The notes: a model not told the origin generated them from the letters alone. 64,000 nucleotides of DNA from Thioalbus denitrificans (GCF_003337735.1 NZ_QPJY01000007.1:1-64000), one strand, 5' to 3'. Counted from the stretch's first letter, positions 1 through 10,298 are shown. Program-made: numbers and translations.

Positions 1-116
1 CCATCCCCCTGCGCGGCAGCGTCAGCAGCCTCAACGTCTCCGTGGCCACCGGCATCTGCCTGTTCGAGGCCCTGCGCCAGCGGGACGCGAAGGGGCGGGT
101 GGGCGGCCAGGGCTGA
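1..116 (+). CDS. rlmB: 23S rRNA (guanosine-2'-O)-methyltransferase RlmB, C-terminal end only
   Basis: This is the last 37 codons of a gene that enters from the left edge. The reading frame gives [20 protein letters not shown] and then a short basic tail before the TGA at 114-116. That string is motif 3 of SpoU-family methyltransferases, where the [10 protein letters not shown] segment forms part of the trefoil-knot SAM site. RlmB methylates G2251 of 23S rRNA. Its position just before rpsF matches the usual gammaproteobacterial order rlmB-rpsF-priB-rpsR. The body of the gene lies outside the window, so only the family is certain; a TrmH paralogue is a less likely alternative. Confidence 0.85.
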   Translation, partial: IPLRGSVSSLNVSVATGICLFEALRQRDAKGRVGGQG

Positions 117-151
117 CCGGACCTGTGTGACCGGAGCCGAGGTTCGATGCT

Positions 152-200
152 GGTGACCGGTGACCGGTGACCGGTGACCGGTGACCGGTGACTGGTGACC
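152..200. repeat. Heptanucleotide tandem repeat, GGTGACC x7
   Basis: Seven head-to-tail copies of GGTGACC fill 152-200; the sixth ends in T instead of C. The tract lies between the rlmB stop and the likely rpsF promoter. It encodes nothing convincing. GGTGACC is close to its own reverse complement GGTCACC, so the tract can fold weakly. The copy number probably varies between strains (inference). Confidence 0.85.
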
Positions 201-210
201 ATCGCCGCCA

Positions 211-239
211 TTGCGCCCAACTGTCTGATCCATTAAGAT
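211..239 (+). promoter_or_regulatory. Candidate sigma-70 promoter of the rpsF operon
   Basis: TTGCGC (211-216) and TAAGAT (234-239) are separated by 17 bp, in an AT-richer patch about 100 bp upstream of rpsF. Each hexamer matches the consensus only partly. This is a sequence-based guess. Confidence 0.4.
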
Positions 240-307
240 TCCGCGTTTCCACCTCCGGGACTCAGGTCGCCGGGGGTTTCTCCTTGCTCCCGGAATGGTT
301 CCGGGGG

Positions 308-333
308 CTGTTCAGGCCGAAAGGAGCGAACAG
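308..333 (+). promoter_or_regulatory. Candidate S6:S18 autoregulatory leader hairpin upstream of rpsF
   Basis: CTGTTC (308-313) pairs perfectly with GAACAG (328-333), enclosing a 14-nt loop that contains CCG (317-319) and the Shine-Dalgarno-like AAGGAG (321-326). A stem that presents a CCG trinucleotide next to the rpsF ribosome site is the known layout of the bacterial rpsF leader bound by the S6:S18 complex. The pairing and the CCG are seen directly; the regulatory role is inferred from the family. Confidence 0.5.
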
Positions 334-336
334 TAG

Positions 337-786
337 ATGCGTCATTACGAAGTGGTATTCATGGTCCATCCGGACCAGAGTGAACAGGTCCCTGCCATGA
401 TCGAGCGCTATCGCGCGCTCATCGAGGGCAACGGCGGTGCCATCCACCGCCTCGAGGACTGGGGTCGGCGCCAGCTCGCCTACCCGATCAACAAGGTGCA
501 CAAGGCCCACTACGTGCTCATGAATGTCGAGTGCGACCCGGCGACCATGGCTGAAATCGAGAGCCTGTTCCGGTTCAATGATGCCGTGCTGCGCAACCTG
601 GTGATTACCCGCAAGGCCGCCGTGACCGAGCCCTCCCCGATGCTGAAGGAGCGTGAGGGCCGCGAGGACCGTGGCCGTGGCGATCGTGAGGATCGCGACC
701 GTGGTGATCGTGACGATCGTGACCGTGGCTCCAACAGGCAGGAATCCGACGACAGCGGCGAAGAAGAAGAGGAAGAGGAGGAGTAA
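337..786 (+). CDS. rpsF: 30S ribosomal protein S6 with extended Arg/Asp and poly-Glu tail
   Basis: S6 binds the 30S platform next to S18. The first ~100 residues are a normal S6 fold ([17 protein letters not shown] at the start, [10 protein letters not shown] in the middle). The 149-aa protein is longer than the usual ~100-135 because of its tail: a low-complexity region of repeated Asp-Arg pairs (about residues 105-130), then an acidic stretch ending in eight consecutive Glu. In E. coli RimK adds Glu residues to the S6 C-terminus after translation; here a comparable tail is already encoded. AAGGAG lies about 10 nt before the ATG. It is first in the operon with priB, rpsR and rplI. Confidence 0.97.
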   Translation: MRHYEVVFMVHPDQSEQVPAMIERYRALIEGNGGAIHRLEDWGRRQLAYPINKVHKAHYVLMNVECDPATMAEIESLFRFNDAVLRNLVITRKAAVTEPSPMLKEREGREDRGRGDREDRDRGDRDDRDRGSNRQESDDSGEEEEEEEE

Positions 787-798
787 GGCGCCACGGCG

Positions 799-1104
799 GT
801 GGCGAACCGGCTGGAACTGGACGGCAGGGTGGTCAGGGCTCCTGACATACGCTACTCGCCGGCCGCCATTCCCATTACCCGGTTCGTGCTCGAACACCGT
901 TCCCGGCAGGTCGAAGCCGGTCTCAGCCGCGAGGTGTACTGCCGCATAGGGGTGGTCGCCTGTGGCGAGGACCTGGCGCCGAAGGCGAAGGCCTTCGGCA
1001 CCGATGACCGGGTACGGGTGAGCGGTTTCATCGAGCGCACGACCAACCGCCAGGGTGAGCCCCGCCTCGTTCTTCACGCTGTCGAGATTGAACCGATTGA
1101 TTGA
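799..1104 (+). CDS. priB: Primosomal replication protein N (PriB)
   Basis: PriB is a small single-stranded-DNA-binding OB-fold dimer that bridges PriA and DnaT during replication restart. This 101-aa protein begins at GTG 799, 12 nt after the rpsF stop. It shows the family pattern NRLELDGRVVRAPDIRYSPA near the N-terminus, followed by a TRFVLEH strand and VRVSGFIERTT. Length and location between rpsF and rpsR are diagnostic. No ATG is available in this frame close to the expected start, so GTG is chosen. Confidence 0.93.
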   Translation: MANRLELDGRVVRAPDIRYSPAAIPITRFVLEHRSRQVEAGLSREVYCRIGVVACGEDLAPKAKAFGTDDRVRVSGFIERTTNRQGEPRLVLHAVEIEPID

Positions 1105-1120
1105 GCAGGAGATTTAAGAG

Positions 1121-1345
1121 ATGTCACGTTTTTTCCGCCGTCGCAAGTATTGCCGTTTCACCGCCCAGGGCGTCGAGGAGATCGATTACAAGGATCTGGT
1201 CACCCTCAAGGAGTACGTCACCGAGAGCGGCAAGATCGTGCCGAGCCGCATCACCGGCACCAAGGCCCGCTACCAGCGCCAGCTGGCCACGGCCATCAAG
1301 CGCGCCCGTTTCCTGGCGCTGCTGCCCTACACGGATCAGCACTGA
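1121..1345 (+). CDS. rpsR: 30S ribosomal protein S18
   Basis: S18 is the small basic partner of S6 on the 30S platform. The 74-aa product has the usual RRRKYCRF start, [13 protein letters not shown], the [15 protein letters not shown] core and the [14 protein letters not shown] end. AGGAG is placed about 10 nt before the ATG. It is the third gene of the operon, 16 nt after priB, so S6 and S18 are co-expressed as their joint autoregulation requires. Confidence 0.98.
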   Translation: MSRFFRRRKYCRFTAQGVEEIDYKDLVTLKEYVTESGKIVPSRITGTKARYQRQLATAIKRARFLALLPYTDQH

Positions 1346-1416
1346 GTCCGTGGAGGCCGGGCACGGCCCGGGGGCCGTTCCCGTGCGCCGGTAATCGCTG
1401 AACCGGTCTCCCAGTC

Positions 1417-2325
1417 ATGCGTGCGCTCGCTGCCTACATCATGCGCGGCCGGTTGCAGGCGGCCCTCGTGGCCGTGGCCTGCGCCTTCCTGTCGGTCTTC
1501 CTGCCGCCATTGAGCTATGTGGCGGGCGGTGCGATGGCCCTGGTGGCCCTGCGCCACGGCGGGCGGGAAGCCCTGCAGGTGATGGGGCTGGCGCTGCTGG
1601 GCGCCGCCGTGCTCGGCTTCGGCCTGCTGGGGGATCCCAGCCGGCTGCTGCTGTTGCAGGGCGGATTCTGGCTGGCGGTGACGGGCCTGGCGCTCCTGCT
1701 CCGGCTCACCGTCTCCCTGCCGCTGACGCTGCAGGGCGGAGCGCTGCTGGGGGTTGTCGCCGTGGTGGCCACCTATCTCGCCGTCGGGGATGTGGCCAGC
1801 TTCTGGCAATCGGCCCTGGAGGCCGGCTTCGGGCCCCTGCTGGAGTCCGCCGCGGCAGGCCCGGAGGTGCAGGCGCTGCGGGATCTGCTGCTGGCGTGGG
1901 CGCCCCGGTTTACCGGGCTGCTGGCCTCGGCGGTCCTGTTCAGCGTCGTGGTCAGCCTGTTGCTGGCGCGCTGGTGGCAGTCGCTCCTGTATAATCCCGG
2001 AGAATTCCGGGTGGAATTTCACGGGCTGCGACTGGATCGGCGCTTGGGGCTGGCCCTGGTGCTGTTGCTGGCGGCCGCCGGGTTCGGGGGCGGGCCGCTG
2101 GCCGGTTTCGCCGCCGATCTCGCCATGCCGCTGCTGATGGCGTTCGCGCTGGCCGGGATCGGACTGGTGCACGCGCTGGCCGCGCGGGCGCCGAACAGCG
2201 GTTTCTGGCTGGTTGGATTTTACGTTCTGCTGGTGGTGCTGCAGCCCCTGGCGCTCCTGGTGGCGCTGGCGGCGGTGGCCGACAGTTGGTTGGATATTCG
2301 ACGCCGCACCGGCCGTCAGGCCTGA
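1417..2325 (+). CDS. DUF2232-like multi-spanning membrane protein
   Basis: A 302-aa, almost wholly hydrophobic protein with about eight predicted membrane segments (roughly residues 10-45, 50-75, 80-100, 108-130, 165-190, 215-235, 240-265, 270-295). A more polar stretch with YNPGEFRVEFHGLRLDR lies at about 195-212. A protein of this kind stands between rpsR and rplI in many Gammaproteobacteria and is annotated DUF2232; its function is not established. It is transcribed with the ribosomal genes and ends 36 nt before rplI. The family call rests on position, size and topology rather than a clear motif. Confidence 0.75.
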   Translation: MRALAAYIMRGRLQAALVAVACAFLSVFLPPLSYVAGGAMALVALRHGGREALQVMGLALLGAAVLGFGLLGDPSRLLLLQGGFWLAVTGLALLLRLTVSLPLTLQGGALLGVVAVVATYLAVGDVASFWQSALEAGFGPLLESAAAGPEVQALRDLLLAWAPRFTGLLASAVLFSVVVSLLLARWWQSLLYNPGEFRVEFHGLRLDRRLGLALVLLLAAAGFGGGPLAGFAADLAMPLLMAFALAGIGLVHALAARAPNSGFWLVGFYVLLVVLQPLALLVALAAVADSWLDIRRRTGRQA

Positions 2326-2361
2326 CCCGGATGCGTGCTGTCACAGACCGAGGTGTGCAAG

Positions 2362-2808
2362 ATGGAAGTCATTCTGCTGGAAAAGATTCGTAACCTGGGT
2401 AACCTGGGTGACAAGGTGAACGTGAAGCCCGGCTACGGCCGCAACTTCCTCATCCCCCAGGGCAAGGCGGTGGTCGCCACCGATGTCAACCTGGCTGCCT
2501 TCGAGGAGCGCCGCGCCGAGCTCGAGCGTCAGCAGACCGAAGCCCTGGAGGCCGCCCAGGCGCGCGCCGGGCAGCTCGAAGGCCTCGAGGTGACCATTGC
2601 CGCCCGCGCCGGCGACCAGGGCAAGCTGTTCGGCTCCATCGGCACCCGGGACCTGGCCGACGCCATCACCGCCGCCGGTGTCGAGGTGAGCAAGCACGAA
2701 GTGCTGCTGCCCGAGGGCGCCCTGCGCCAGACCGGCGAGTTCGAGATCGCGCTGGCCCTGCACAGCGACGTGGAAGCCAGCGTGAAGGTGACCGTGGTCG
2801 CCGACTGA
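2362..2808 (+). CDS. rplI: 50S ribosomal protein L9
   Basis: L9 binds 23S rRNA near the L1 stalk base and influences frame maintenance. The 148-aa product starts [20 protein letters not shown], the standard L9 opening, followed by [14 protein letters not shown] long connecting helix rich in Ala, Glu and Arg (about 45-75) leads to the C-terminal domain with [16 protein letters not shown]. The frame is open upstream, but the ATG at 2362 is the family start and has GAGGTG about 7 nt before it. Confidence 0.98.
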   Translation: MEVILLEKIRNLGNLGDKVNVKPGYGRNFLIPQGKAVVATDVNLAAFEERRAELERQQTEALEAAQARAGQLEGLEVTIAARAGDQGKLFGSIGTRDLADAITAAGVEVSKHEVLLPEGALRQTGEFEIALALHSDVEASVKVTVVAD

Positions 2809-2818
2809 GACGGCCGAA

Positions 2819-2843
2819 CGGCACCGCAGGGAACGCGGTGCCG
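2819..2843 (+). terminator. GC-rich hairpin between rplI and dnaB
   Basis: Perfect 9-bp stem CGGCACCGC / GCGGTGCCG with a 7-nt loop, just after the rplI stop. No T tract follows, so it may be an attenuator or an mRNA 3'-end stabiliser rather than a full terminator. Confidence 0.4.
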
Positions 2844-2926
2844 CGGGCGTAACAGTCCGGACGTCCGCCCGCGCCGGGCCAGGGAGGCCCCCCATCGCCC
2901 ACCCGACGGGAGCCAGTCAAGCCGCC

Positions 2927-4330
2927 ATGCCCGAGAACGTGTACGCCAAGGAGCCAGTGGACGCCGCCACCGAGGCCCTGCGCGTGCCGCCGCACTCCCT
3001 CGAGGCGGAGCAGTCGGTCATCGGCGGCCTGATGCTGGACAACCGGGCCTGGGAGCGCATCGCCGACCGGGTGGGTGAAGAGGACTTCTACCGCCAGGAC
3101 CACCGCCTCATATTCCGCGCCGTGCGCGAGCTGGTGGAGACCGACCGGCCCTGCGACGTCCTCACCCTGTCCGAGACCCTGGAGAGCCGCCGGGAGCTGG
3201 ATGCGGCGGGGGGGCTCGCCTATCTCGCCGAGCTGGCCAAGAACACCCCCAGCGTGGCCAACATCGGCGCCTACGCCGATATCGTCCGCGAGCGCTCGGT
3301 GCTGCGCCAGCTCATCGCGGTGGCCAACCGCATCGCCGATGCCGCCTTCAACCCCAAGGGGCGCGCCAGCGAGGAGCTGCTGGACGTGGCCGAGCAGGAG
3401 GTCTTCCGCATCGCCGAGCAGCGCTCGCGCGGCCGCGGCGGACCCCGGGGCATCAAGGAACTGCTCACCAAGGCGGTGGATCGCATCGACCACCTGTTCG
3501 AGCTCGACAACCCCATCACCGGCCTTTCCACCGGCTACGCCGATTTCGACGAGCTCACCTCGGGCCTGCAGTCCTCCGACCTGGTGATCGTGGCCGGCCG
3601 CCCGTCCATGGGCAAGACCACCTTCGCCATGAACCTGGCCGAGAACGCCGCGCTCAAGGGCGACAAGCCGGTGCTGGTGTTCAGCATGGAGATGCCCGGC
3701 GAGCAGCTGGTGATGCGCATGATGTCCTCGCTCGGCCGGATCGACCAGCAGCGGCTGCGCACCGGCAAGCTGGAGGACGAGGACTGGCCGCGCCTGACCT
3801 CCGCGGTGAGCCTGCTCTCCGAGGCCAGGATCTTCATTGACGACACCCCGGCCCTCACTCCCACCGAGGTGCGCGCCCGGGCCCGCCGCCTGGCCCGCGA
3901 GCACGACGGCCTGGGGCTCATCATGCTCGACTACCTGCAGCTCATGCAGGTGGCCGGCGGCGGCGAGAACCGGGCCACGGAAATCTCCGAGATCTCCCGC
4001 TCCCTCAAGGCCCTGGCGAAGGAGCTCCACGTCCCCGTGATCGCCCTCTCGCAGCTCAACCGCAGCCTGGAGCAGCGTCCCAACAAGCGCCCGGTGATGT
4101 CGGACCTGCGCGAGTCGGGCGCCATCGAGCAGGACGCCGACGTCATCGTCTTCATCTACCGCGACGAGGTGTACAACGAGGACAGCCCCGACAAGGGCAC
4201 CGCCGAGATCATCATCGGCAAGCAGCGCAACGGTCCCATCGGCACCGTGCGGCTGGCCTTCCTCGGCCGCTACACCCGCTTCGAGAACTTCACCCCCGAC
4301 CGCTTCGGCGACGGCGGCTTCGCGGCCTGA
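2927..4330 (+). CDS. dnaB: Replicative DNA helicase DnaB
   Basis: DnaB is the hexameric 5'-3' helicase that drives the replication fork. The 467-aa length is normal. The N-terminal domain opens with LRVPPHSLEAEQSVIGGLML. The RecA-like core has Walker A GRPSMGKTTFAMN (about residues 224-236), Walker B LIMLDYLQLM and the arginine-finger region KRPVMSDLRESGAIEQDADV. No intein is seen at the usual insertion points. Its place behind rplI is the common gammaproteobacterial arrangement. Confidence 0.98.
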   Translation: MPENVYAKEPVDAATEALRVPPHSLEAEQSVIGGLMLDNRAWERIADRVGEEDFYRQDHRLIFRAVRELVETDRPCDVLTLSETLESRRELDAAGGLAYLAELAKNTPSVANIGAYADIVRERSVLRQLIAVANRIADAAFNPKGRASEELLDVAEQEVFRIAEQRSRGRGGPRGIKELLTKAVDRIDHLFELDNPITGLSTGYADFDELTSGLQSSDLVIVAGRPSMGKTTFAMNLAENAALKGDKPVLVFSMEMPGEQLVMRMMSSLGRIDQQRLRTGKLEDEDWPRLTSAVSLLSEARIFIDDTPALTPTEVRARARRLAREHDGLGLIMLDYLQLMQVAGGGENRATEISEISRSLKALAKELHVPVIALSQLNRSLEQRPNKRPVMSDLRESGAIEQDADVIVFIYRDEVYNEDSPDKGTAEIIIGKQRNGPIGTVRLAFLGRYTRFENFTPDRFGDGGFAA

Positions 4331-4468
4331 GCGAACGCGGCCGCAGCTGCGGACTTCATCCGTAGGGCGGCGATACGGGATCGGTTTACCGGGTGGCCGC
4401 CACGATCCGCTCCCGTAATATCCTCGCCTGCCCAGTCACCCCCGCCCGGCGCCTGAATTCCGGCCCCA

Positions 4469-4496
4469 TTGATAATCCTCATTACATCAGTATTTC
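4469..4496 (+). promoter_or_regulatory. Candidate promoter upstream of the octaheme cytochrome
   Basis: TTGATA (4469-4474) and TATTTC (4491-4496) with a 16-bp spacer lie in the one AT-rich patch of the 253-bp gap after dnaB. I saw no further clear regulator site in the gap. Confidence 0.35.
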
Positions 4497-4583
4497 CGCA
4501 TGTGCTTGAATGCCGCCCGGCAGCGCGGGGAGTACCCGTGACGCCGCTGTAACCCGCCATTCCAGACGCTGCGGAAGATAATC

Positions 4584-6194
4584 ATGTCCTGTTCCAGAAT
4601 CATTCCCGGCGGGCTGCTGCTCGCCGGGCTGCTGCTGTGGCTGCCCCTGGCCGCCGCCACCGACGCCGGGTCCGGGATTCCGGCCTCCACCGCCGACCAC
4701 GGCAAGTTCGAGGTGCTCCAGGGCCCGTTCGAGTCCGGTCCGGAGGTGACCCGGGCCTGCCTGACCTGCCATACCGAGGCGGCCCGGCAGCTGCACCGGA
4801 CCAAGCACTGGACCTGGGAGTACCAGCACCCCGAAACCGGCCAGGTGCTGGGCAAGAAGCACGAGCCCAACGTCTTCTGCGGCAGCATCCTCTCCAACTA
4901 CCCGCGCTGCACCAGCTGTCACATCGGCTACGGCTGGGAGGATGCCAGCTTCGACTTCTCCTCCGAGGAGAACGTGGACTGCCTGGCCTGCCACGACACC
5001 ACCGGGACCTACTCCAAGTTCCCCACCGACGCCGGGCACCCCCTCTACGCGGACCGGATGGTGAAGGGCAAGCTGGTGCAGGCGCCCGACCTGGCGCAGG
5101 TGGCCCAGCACGTGGGCATGACCAGCCGCGAGACCTGCGGCGCGTGCCACTTCAGCGGCGGCGGTCACGACGGTGTCAAGCACGGCGACCTGGACAGCTC
5201 GCTCATCGAGCCCGACCAGGCGCTCGACGTGCACATGGCCGCCGACGGCCTGGACTTCACCTGCGCCACCTGCCACACCAGCGACCGGCACCAGGTGGAC
5301 GGCAGCCGTTACCGGATGACCGCGAAGGACGGCCACGGGGTGGACATCCCCGGGCGCGACGACGGCCGCGCCTCGTGCGAATCCTGCCACGGCGACCGGC
5401 CCCATGCCGCCGACCACGACAAGCTCAACGATCACACCGACCGGGTCGCCTGCCAGACCTGCCACATCCCCGAGTTCGCCCGCGGCGGCATCGCCACCAA
5501 GACCTTCTGGGACTGGTCCACGGCCACCCGGCTGGACGAGAACGGCAAGCCCATCACCCGGCTCGACGAGCACGGCCACGCCGTCTACCTGAGCACCAAG
5601 GGCGACTTCAGGTTCGGCGAGAACGTGCAGCCCGAGTACCACTGGTTCAACGGCACGGTGAAGTACACCAGGTTCGGCGACGCCATCGATCCGGACCAGG
5701 TGGTATCGGTGAACGACATCGAGGGCAGCGCCGACGATCCCGATTCCCGCATCTGGCCCTTCAAGGTGATGCGCGGCCGCCAGCCCTACGACAAGGTGAC
5801 CAACACCCTGCTGGTCACCCATGTGTTCGGCAAGGACGACACCGCCCTGTGGACCAACTTCGACTGGTCCAGGGCGCTCGGGGCCGGCATGGCCGAGGCG
5901 GTGGCGGTGGGGGAGGTCACGCAGCCCTTCAGCGGCGAGTACGGCTTCGTGGACAACCGGATGTTCTGGCCCATCACCCACATGGTGGCGCCCGCCGGGG
6001 AGGCCCTCGGCTGCGCCGAGTGCCACAGCCAGGACGGCCGGCTGGCAAACCTGGAGGGCGTCTACATCCCCGGCCGCGACGCCTTCGGCATCCTCGACAC
6101 CATCGGCTGGATTGTGGTGGTGCTGACGCTGCTGGGCGCCCTGGCCCACGGTATCGCCCGGTTCCTCGTCAAGCGCAAGCCGCGGGAGGCCTGA
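4584..6194 (+). CDS. Octaheme c-type cytochrome of the tetrathionate reductase (OTR) family, membrane-anchored
   Basis: A 536-aa exported multiheme cytochrome. A signal peptide (residues 1-25, GGLLLAGLLLWLPLAAA) is followed by eight CxxCH heme sites at C59, C109, C133, C185, C227, C265, C290 and C477, with a helix at about 503-527 and a basic end that should anchor it in the inner membrane facing the periplasm. Number and spacing of hemes match the octaheme tetrathionate reductase family. Its Shewanella member reduces tetrathionate, nitrite and hydroxylamine in vitro through a lysine-ligated heme; a lysine in RTKHWTW (about K74) is a candidate for that ligand here. The physiological substrate is unknown. 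It ends 2 nt before a cytochrome b gene, its likely quinone-side partner. Confidence 0.88.
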   Translation: MSCSRIIPGGLLLAGLLLWLPLAAATDAGSGIPASTADHGKFEVLQGPFESGPEVTRACLTCHTEAARQLHRTKHWTWEYQHPETGQVLGKKHEPNVFCGSILSNYPRCTSCHIGYGWEDASFDFSSEENVDCLACHDTTGTYSKFPTDAGHPLYADRMVKGKLVQAPDLAQVAQHVGMTSRETCGACHFSGGGHDGVKHGDLDSSLIEPDQALDVHMAADGLDFTCATCHTSDRHQVDGSRYRMTAKDGHGVDIPGRDDGRASCESCHGDRPHAADHDKLNDHTDRVACQTCHIPEFARGGIATKTFWDWSTATRLDENGKPITRLDEHGHAVYLSTKGDFRFGENVQPEYHWFNGTVKYTRFGDAIDPDQVVSVNDIEGSADDPDSRIWPFKVMRGRQPYDKVTNTLLVTHVFGKDDTALWTNFDWSRALGAGMAEAVAVGEVTQPFSGEYGFVDNRMFWPITHMVAPAGEALGCAECHSQDGRLANLEGVYIPGRDAFGILDTIGWIVVVLTLLGALAHGIARFLVKRKPREA

Positions 6195-6196
6195 TC

Positions 6197-6814
6197 ATGA
6201 CCAAGCTCTATCTCTACGCCCGCTTCGAGCGGTTCTGGCACTGGACCCAGGCCGGTCTCATCATCTGGCTGATGATCACCGGCTTCGAGATCCACGGCGA
6301 GTATGAACTGCTCGGCTTCGGCCGCGCGGTGCAGATCCACACCCTGCTGGCCTGGGCCCTGATGGTGCTATGGGTGTTCGCCATCTTCTGGCACCTCACC
6401 ACCGGCGCCTTCCGGCACTACCTGCCCAGCAACCCGCTGCCCCAGTGCGCCAAGAGCCTGGCGGAGGTGGCCCGCTACTACGCCCTGGGCACCTTCCTGG
6501 GCGAGAAGCACCCGTTCCGGAAGTCGGTGGAGGCCAAGCACAACCCGCTGCAGCGCATGGCCTACCTGCTCTTCTTCGCCACCCTGGTGGCGCCCGTCAT
6601 CTGGGTCTCGGGCCTGGCCTACCTCTTCTACCCGCAGTGGCAGGGGCAGGGCCCCGGCTGGCTGAGCCTCGGCACCGTGGCCATCGTGCACACGGCCGCC
6701 GCCTTCGGCATGCTCATCTTCTTCATCGCCCACGTCTACATGGCGACCATGGGCAAGACGGTCTTCTCCCTCATCCGGGGAATGATCACCGGCTACGAGG
6801 AGGTGGAGCACTGA
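6197..6814 (+). CDS. Di-heme cytochrome b (hydrogenase/thiosulfate-reductase b-type subunit family)
   Basis: A 205-aa inner-membrane protein with four predicted helices (about 13-33, 48-70, 120-145, 160-185). Histidines H15, H48, H66, H165 and H179 lie within or beside the helices, as expected for a b-type cytochrome with two hemes. The start resembles families that pass electrons between quinones and periplasmic oxidoreductases. The ATG lies 2 nt after the stop of the octaheme cytochrome, so the two are surely co-translated and likely form one quinone-linked complex (inference). Confidence 0.88.
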   Translation: MTKLYLYARFERFWHWTQAGLIIWLMITGFEIHGEYELLGFGRAVQIHTLLAWALMVLWVFAIFWHLTTGAFRHYLPSNPLPQCAKSLAEVARYYALGTFLGEKHPFRKSVEAKHNPLQRMAYLLFFATLVAPVIWVSGLAYLFYPQWQGQGPGWLSLGTVAIVHTAAAFGMLIFFIAHVYMATMGKTVFSLIRGMITGYEEVEH

Positions 6815-6944
6815 GCCCCGTTCACCGTGGCCGGTGCAGCCGTCCCCTTCCGGCCCGAATCCGCGCGATCCATGATCCAGCGCCTGCGCGGGCGGGGAGG
6901 GTTGCGGTAAAGTAGCGCTCTTCCCTGGAAGCGAAGAGGCGCGG

Positions 6945-8303
6945 ATGGCGAAGCAGAAGATCAGCTACTGCTGCACGGAGTGCGGCGCCCAGTCCCCGAA
7001 GTGGGCCGGCCAGTGCCCGGACTGCGGCGGCTGGAACACTCTGGTGGAGGTAGCCGAGGAGGGGGTGGCCCGCGGTCCCCGCTTCGCCGGCTACGCCGGC
7101 GCGCTCTCCGAGGTCAAGCGGCTGGAGGACGTGAGCCTCGAGGCCGAGCCGCGCCTGCCCACCGGCCTGGTGGAGCTCGACCGGGTGCTCGGCGGCGGGC
7201 TGGTGGCCGGCTCGGTGGTGCTCATCGGCGGCGACCCCGGCATCGGCAAGTCCACGCTCCTGTCCCAGGCGCTGGCCCACCTGGGCACCGGCCATCCCTG
7301 CCTCTACATCACCGGCGAGGAGAGCCTGCAGCAGGTGGCGCTGCGGGTGCGCCGCCTGGGGCTGCCCGATGCGGGCCTGCGGCTGCTGGCCGAAACCCGG
7401 GTGGAGCGCATGCTCCAGGTGCTGGAGCAGGAGCGCCCGCAGGTGGCGGTGGTGGACTCCATCCAGACCGTCTACACCGAGCAGTTGAGCTCGGCCCCCG
7501 GCTCGGTGGCCCAGGTGCGCGACAGCGCCGCGGGCCTGGTGCGCTTCGCCAAGCAGACCGGCACCGCGCTGTTCCTGGTCGGCCACGTCACCAAGGAGGG
7601 GACACTGGCCGGCCCCCGCGTGCTCGAGCACATGGTGGACACGGTGCTCTACTTCGAGGGCGAGCGGGGGGCGCGCTTCCGGGTCATCCGCGCGGTCAAG
7701 AACCGTTTCGGCGCGGTCAACGAGCTGGGCGTGTTCGCCATGTCCGACCGCGGGCTGAAGGAGGTGAGCAACCCCTCGGCCATCTTCCTCTCCGGCTTCG
7801 AGGCGAGCGTGCCCGGCAGCGTCATCATGGCCACCTGGGAGGGCAGCCGGCCGCTGCTGGTGGAGGTGCAGGCGCTGGTGGACCAGAGTCACCTCGGCAA
7901 TCCGCGCCGGCTCACCCTCGGCTTCGACCAGAACCGCATCGCCATGCTGCTGGCGGTGCTCCACCGCCACGGCGGCGTGGCCACCTTCGACCAGGACGTG
8001 TTCGTGAACATGGTGGGCGGCGTGCGCGTCACCGAGACGGGCGCCGACCTGCCGGTGCTGCTGGCGGTGCTCTCCAGCCTGCGCAACCGGCCCCTGCCGG
8101 AGGGGCTGGCGGCCTTCGGGGAGGTGGGGCTGTCGGGCGAGATCCGCCCCGTCCAGGGTGGGCAGGAGCGGCTGCGGGAGGCGGCCAAGCACGGCTTCCG
8201 CCGCGTGCTGATGCCGCGGGCCAACGCGCCGAAGCGGGCGCCGCCGGGCGTGGAGGTGGTGGCGGTGCAGCGCCTCGCCGAGGCCATCGATGCCATCGGC
8301 TGA
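6945..8303 (+). CDS. radA: DNA repair protein RadA
   Basis: RadA (Sms) is a DnaB-like helicase that helps process recombination intermediates. The 452-aa protein has an N-terminal C4 zinc finger (C10, C13, C24, C27) and Walker A GGDPGIGKST at about 95-104. The RadA signature KNRFG lies in VIRAVKNRFGAVNELG. A Lon-protease-like C-terminal domain containing VRVTETGADLPVLLA completes it. All parts are intact. It is probably transcribed alone; 192 bp separate it from the next gene. Confidence 0.98.
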   Translation: MAKQKISYCCTECGAQSPKWAGQCPDCGGWNTLVEVAEEGVARGPRFAGYAGALSEVKRLEDVSLEAEPRLPTGLVELDRVLGGGLVAGSVVLIGGDPGIGKSTLLSQALAHLGTGHPCLYITGEESLQQVALRVRRLGLPDAGLRLLAETRVERMLQVLEQERPQVAVVDSIQTVYTEQLSSAPGSVAQVRDSAAGLVRFAKQTGTALFLVGHVTKEGTLAGPRVLEHMVDTVLYFEGERGARFRVIRAVKNRFGAVNELGVFAMSDRGLKEVSNPSAIFLSGFEASVPGSVIMATWEGSRPLLVEVQALVDQSHLGNPRRLTLGFDQNRIAMLLAVLHRHGGVATFDQDVFVNMVGGVRVTETGADLPVLLAVLSSLRNRPLPEGLAAFGEVGLSGEIRPVQGGQERLREAAKHGFRRVLMPRANAPKRAPPGVEVVAVQRLAEAIDAIG

Positions 8304-8495
8304 CCCGGCCGCTGCCGGACACCCGCCAGCGCGATCCCGCGGCAGGCGGCACGGGGGCTGCTAGACTCTCACGGCGGTGTCCCGCATCCCGCCGGCACGA
8401 CCCCGGGCCGATTCGGCGGCGCCGGGAGCGCTTCACGTTCCCCGGGCCTCCGGGCGGGTAAGCTGGCGCTATCGTGGAGTCGACGGGAGAGGTCT

Positions 8496-10298
<1,803 letters not shown>

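Noticed and set aside
4637-6814. A 725-codon open frame overlapping the octaheme cytochrome
   Set aside because: Only its last part (from 6197) is real, as cytochrome b. The upstream part is an Arg/Pro/Gly-rich shadow of the cytochrome c gene in another frame.
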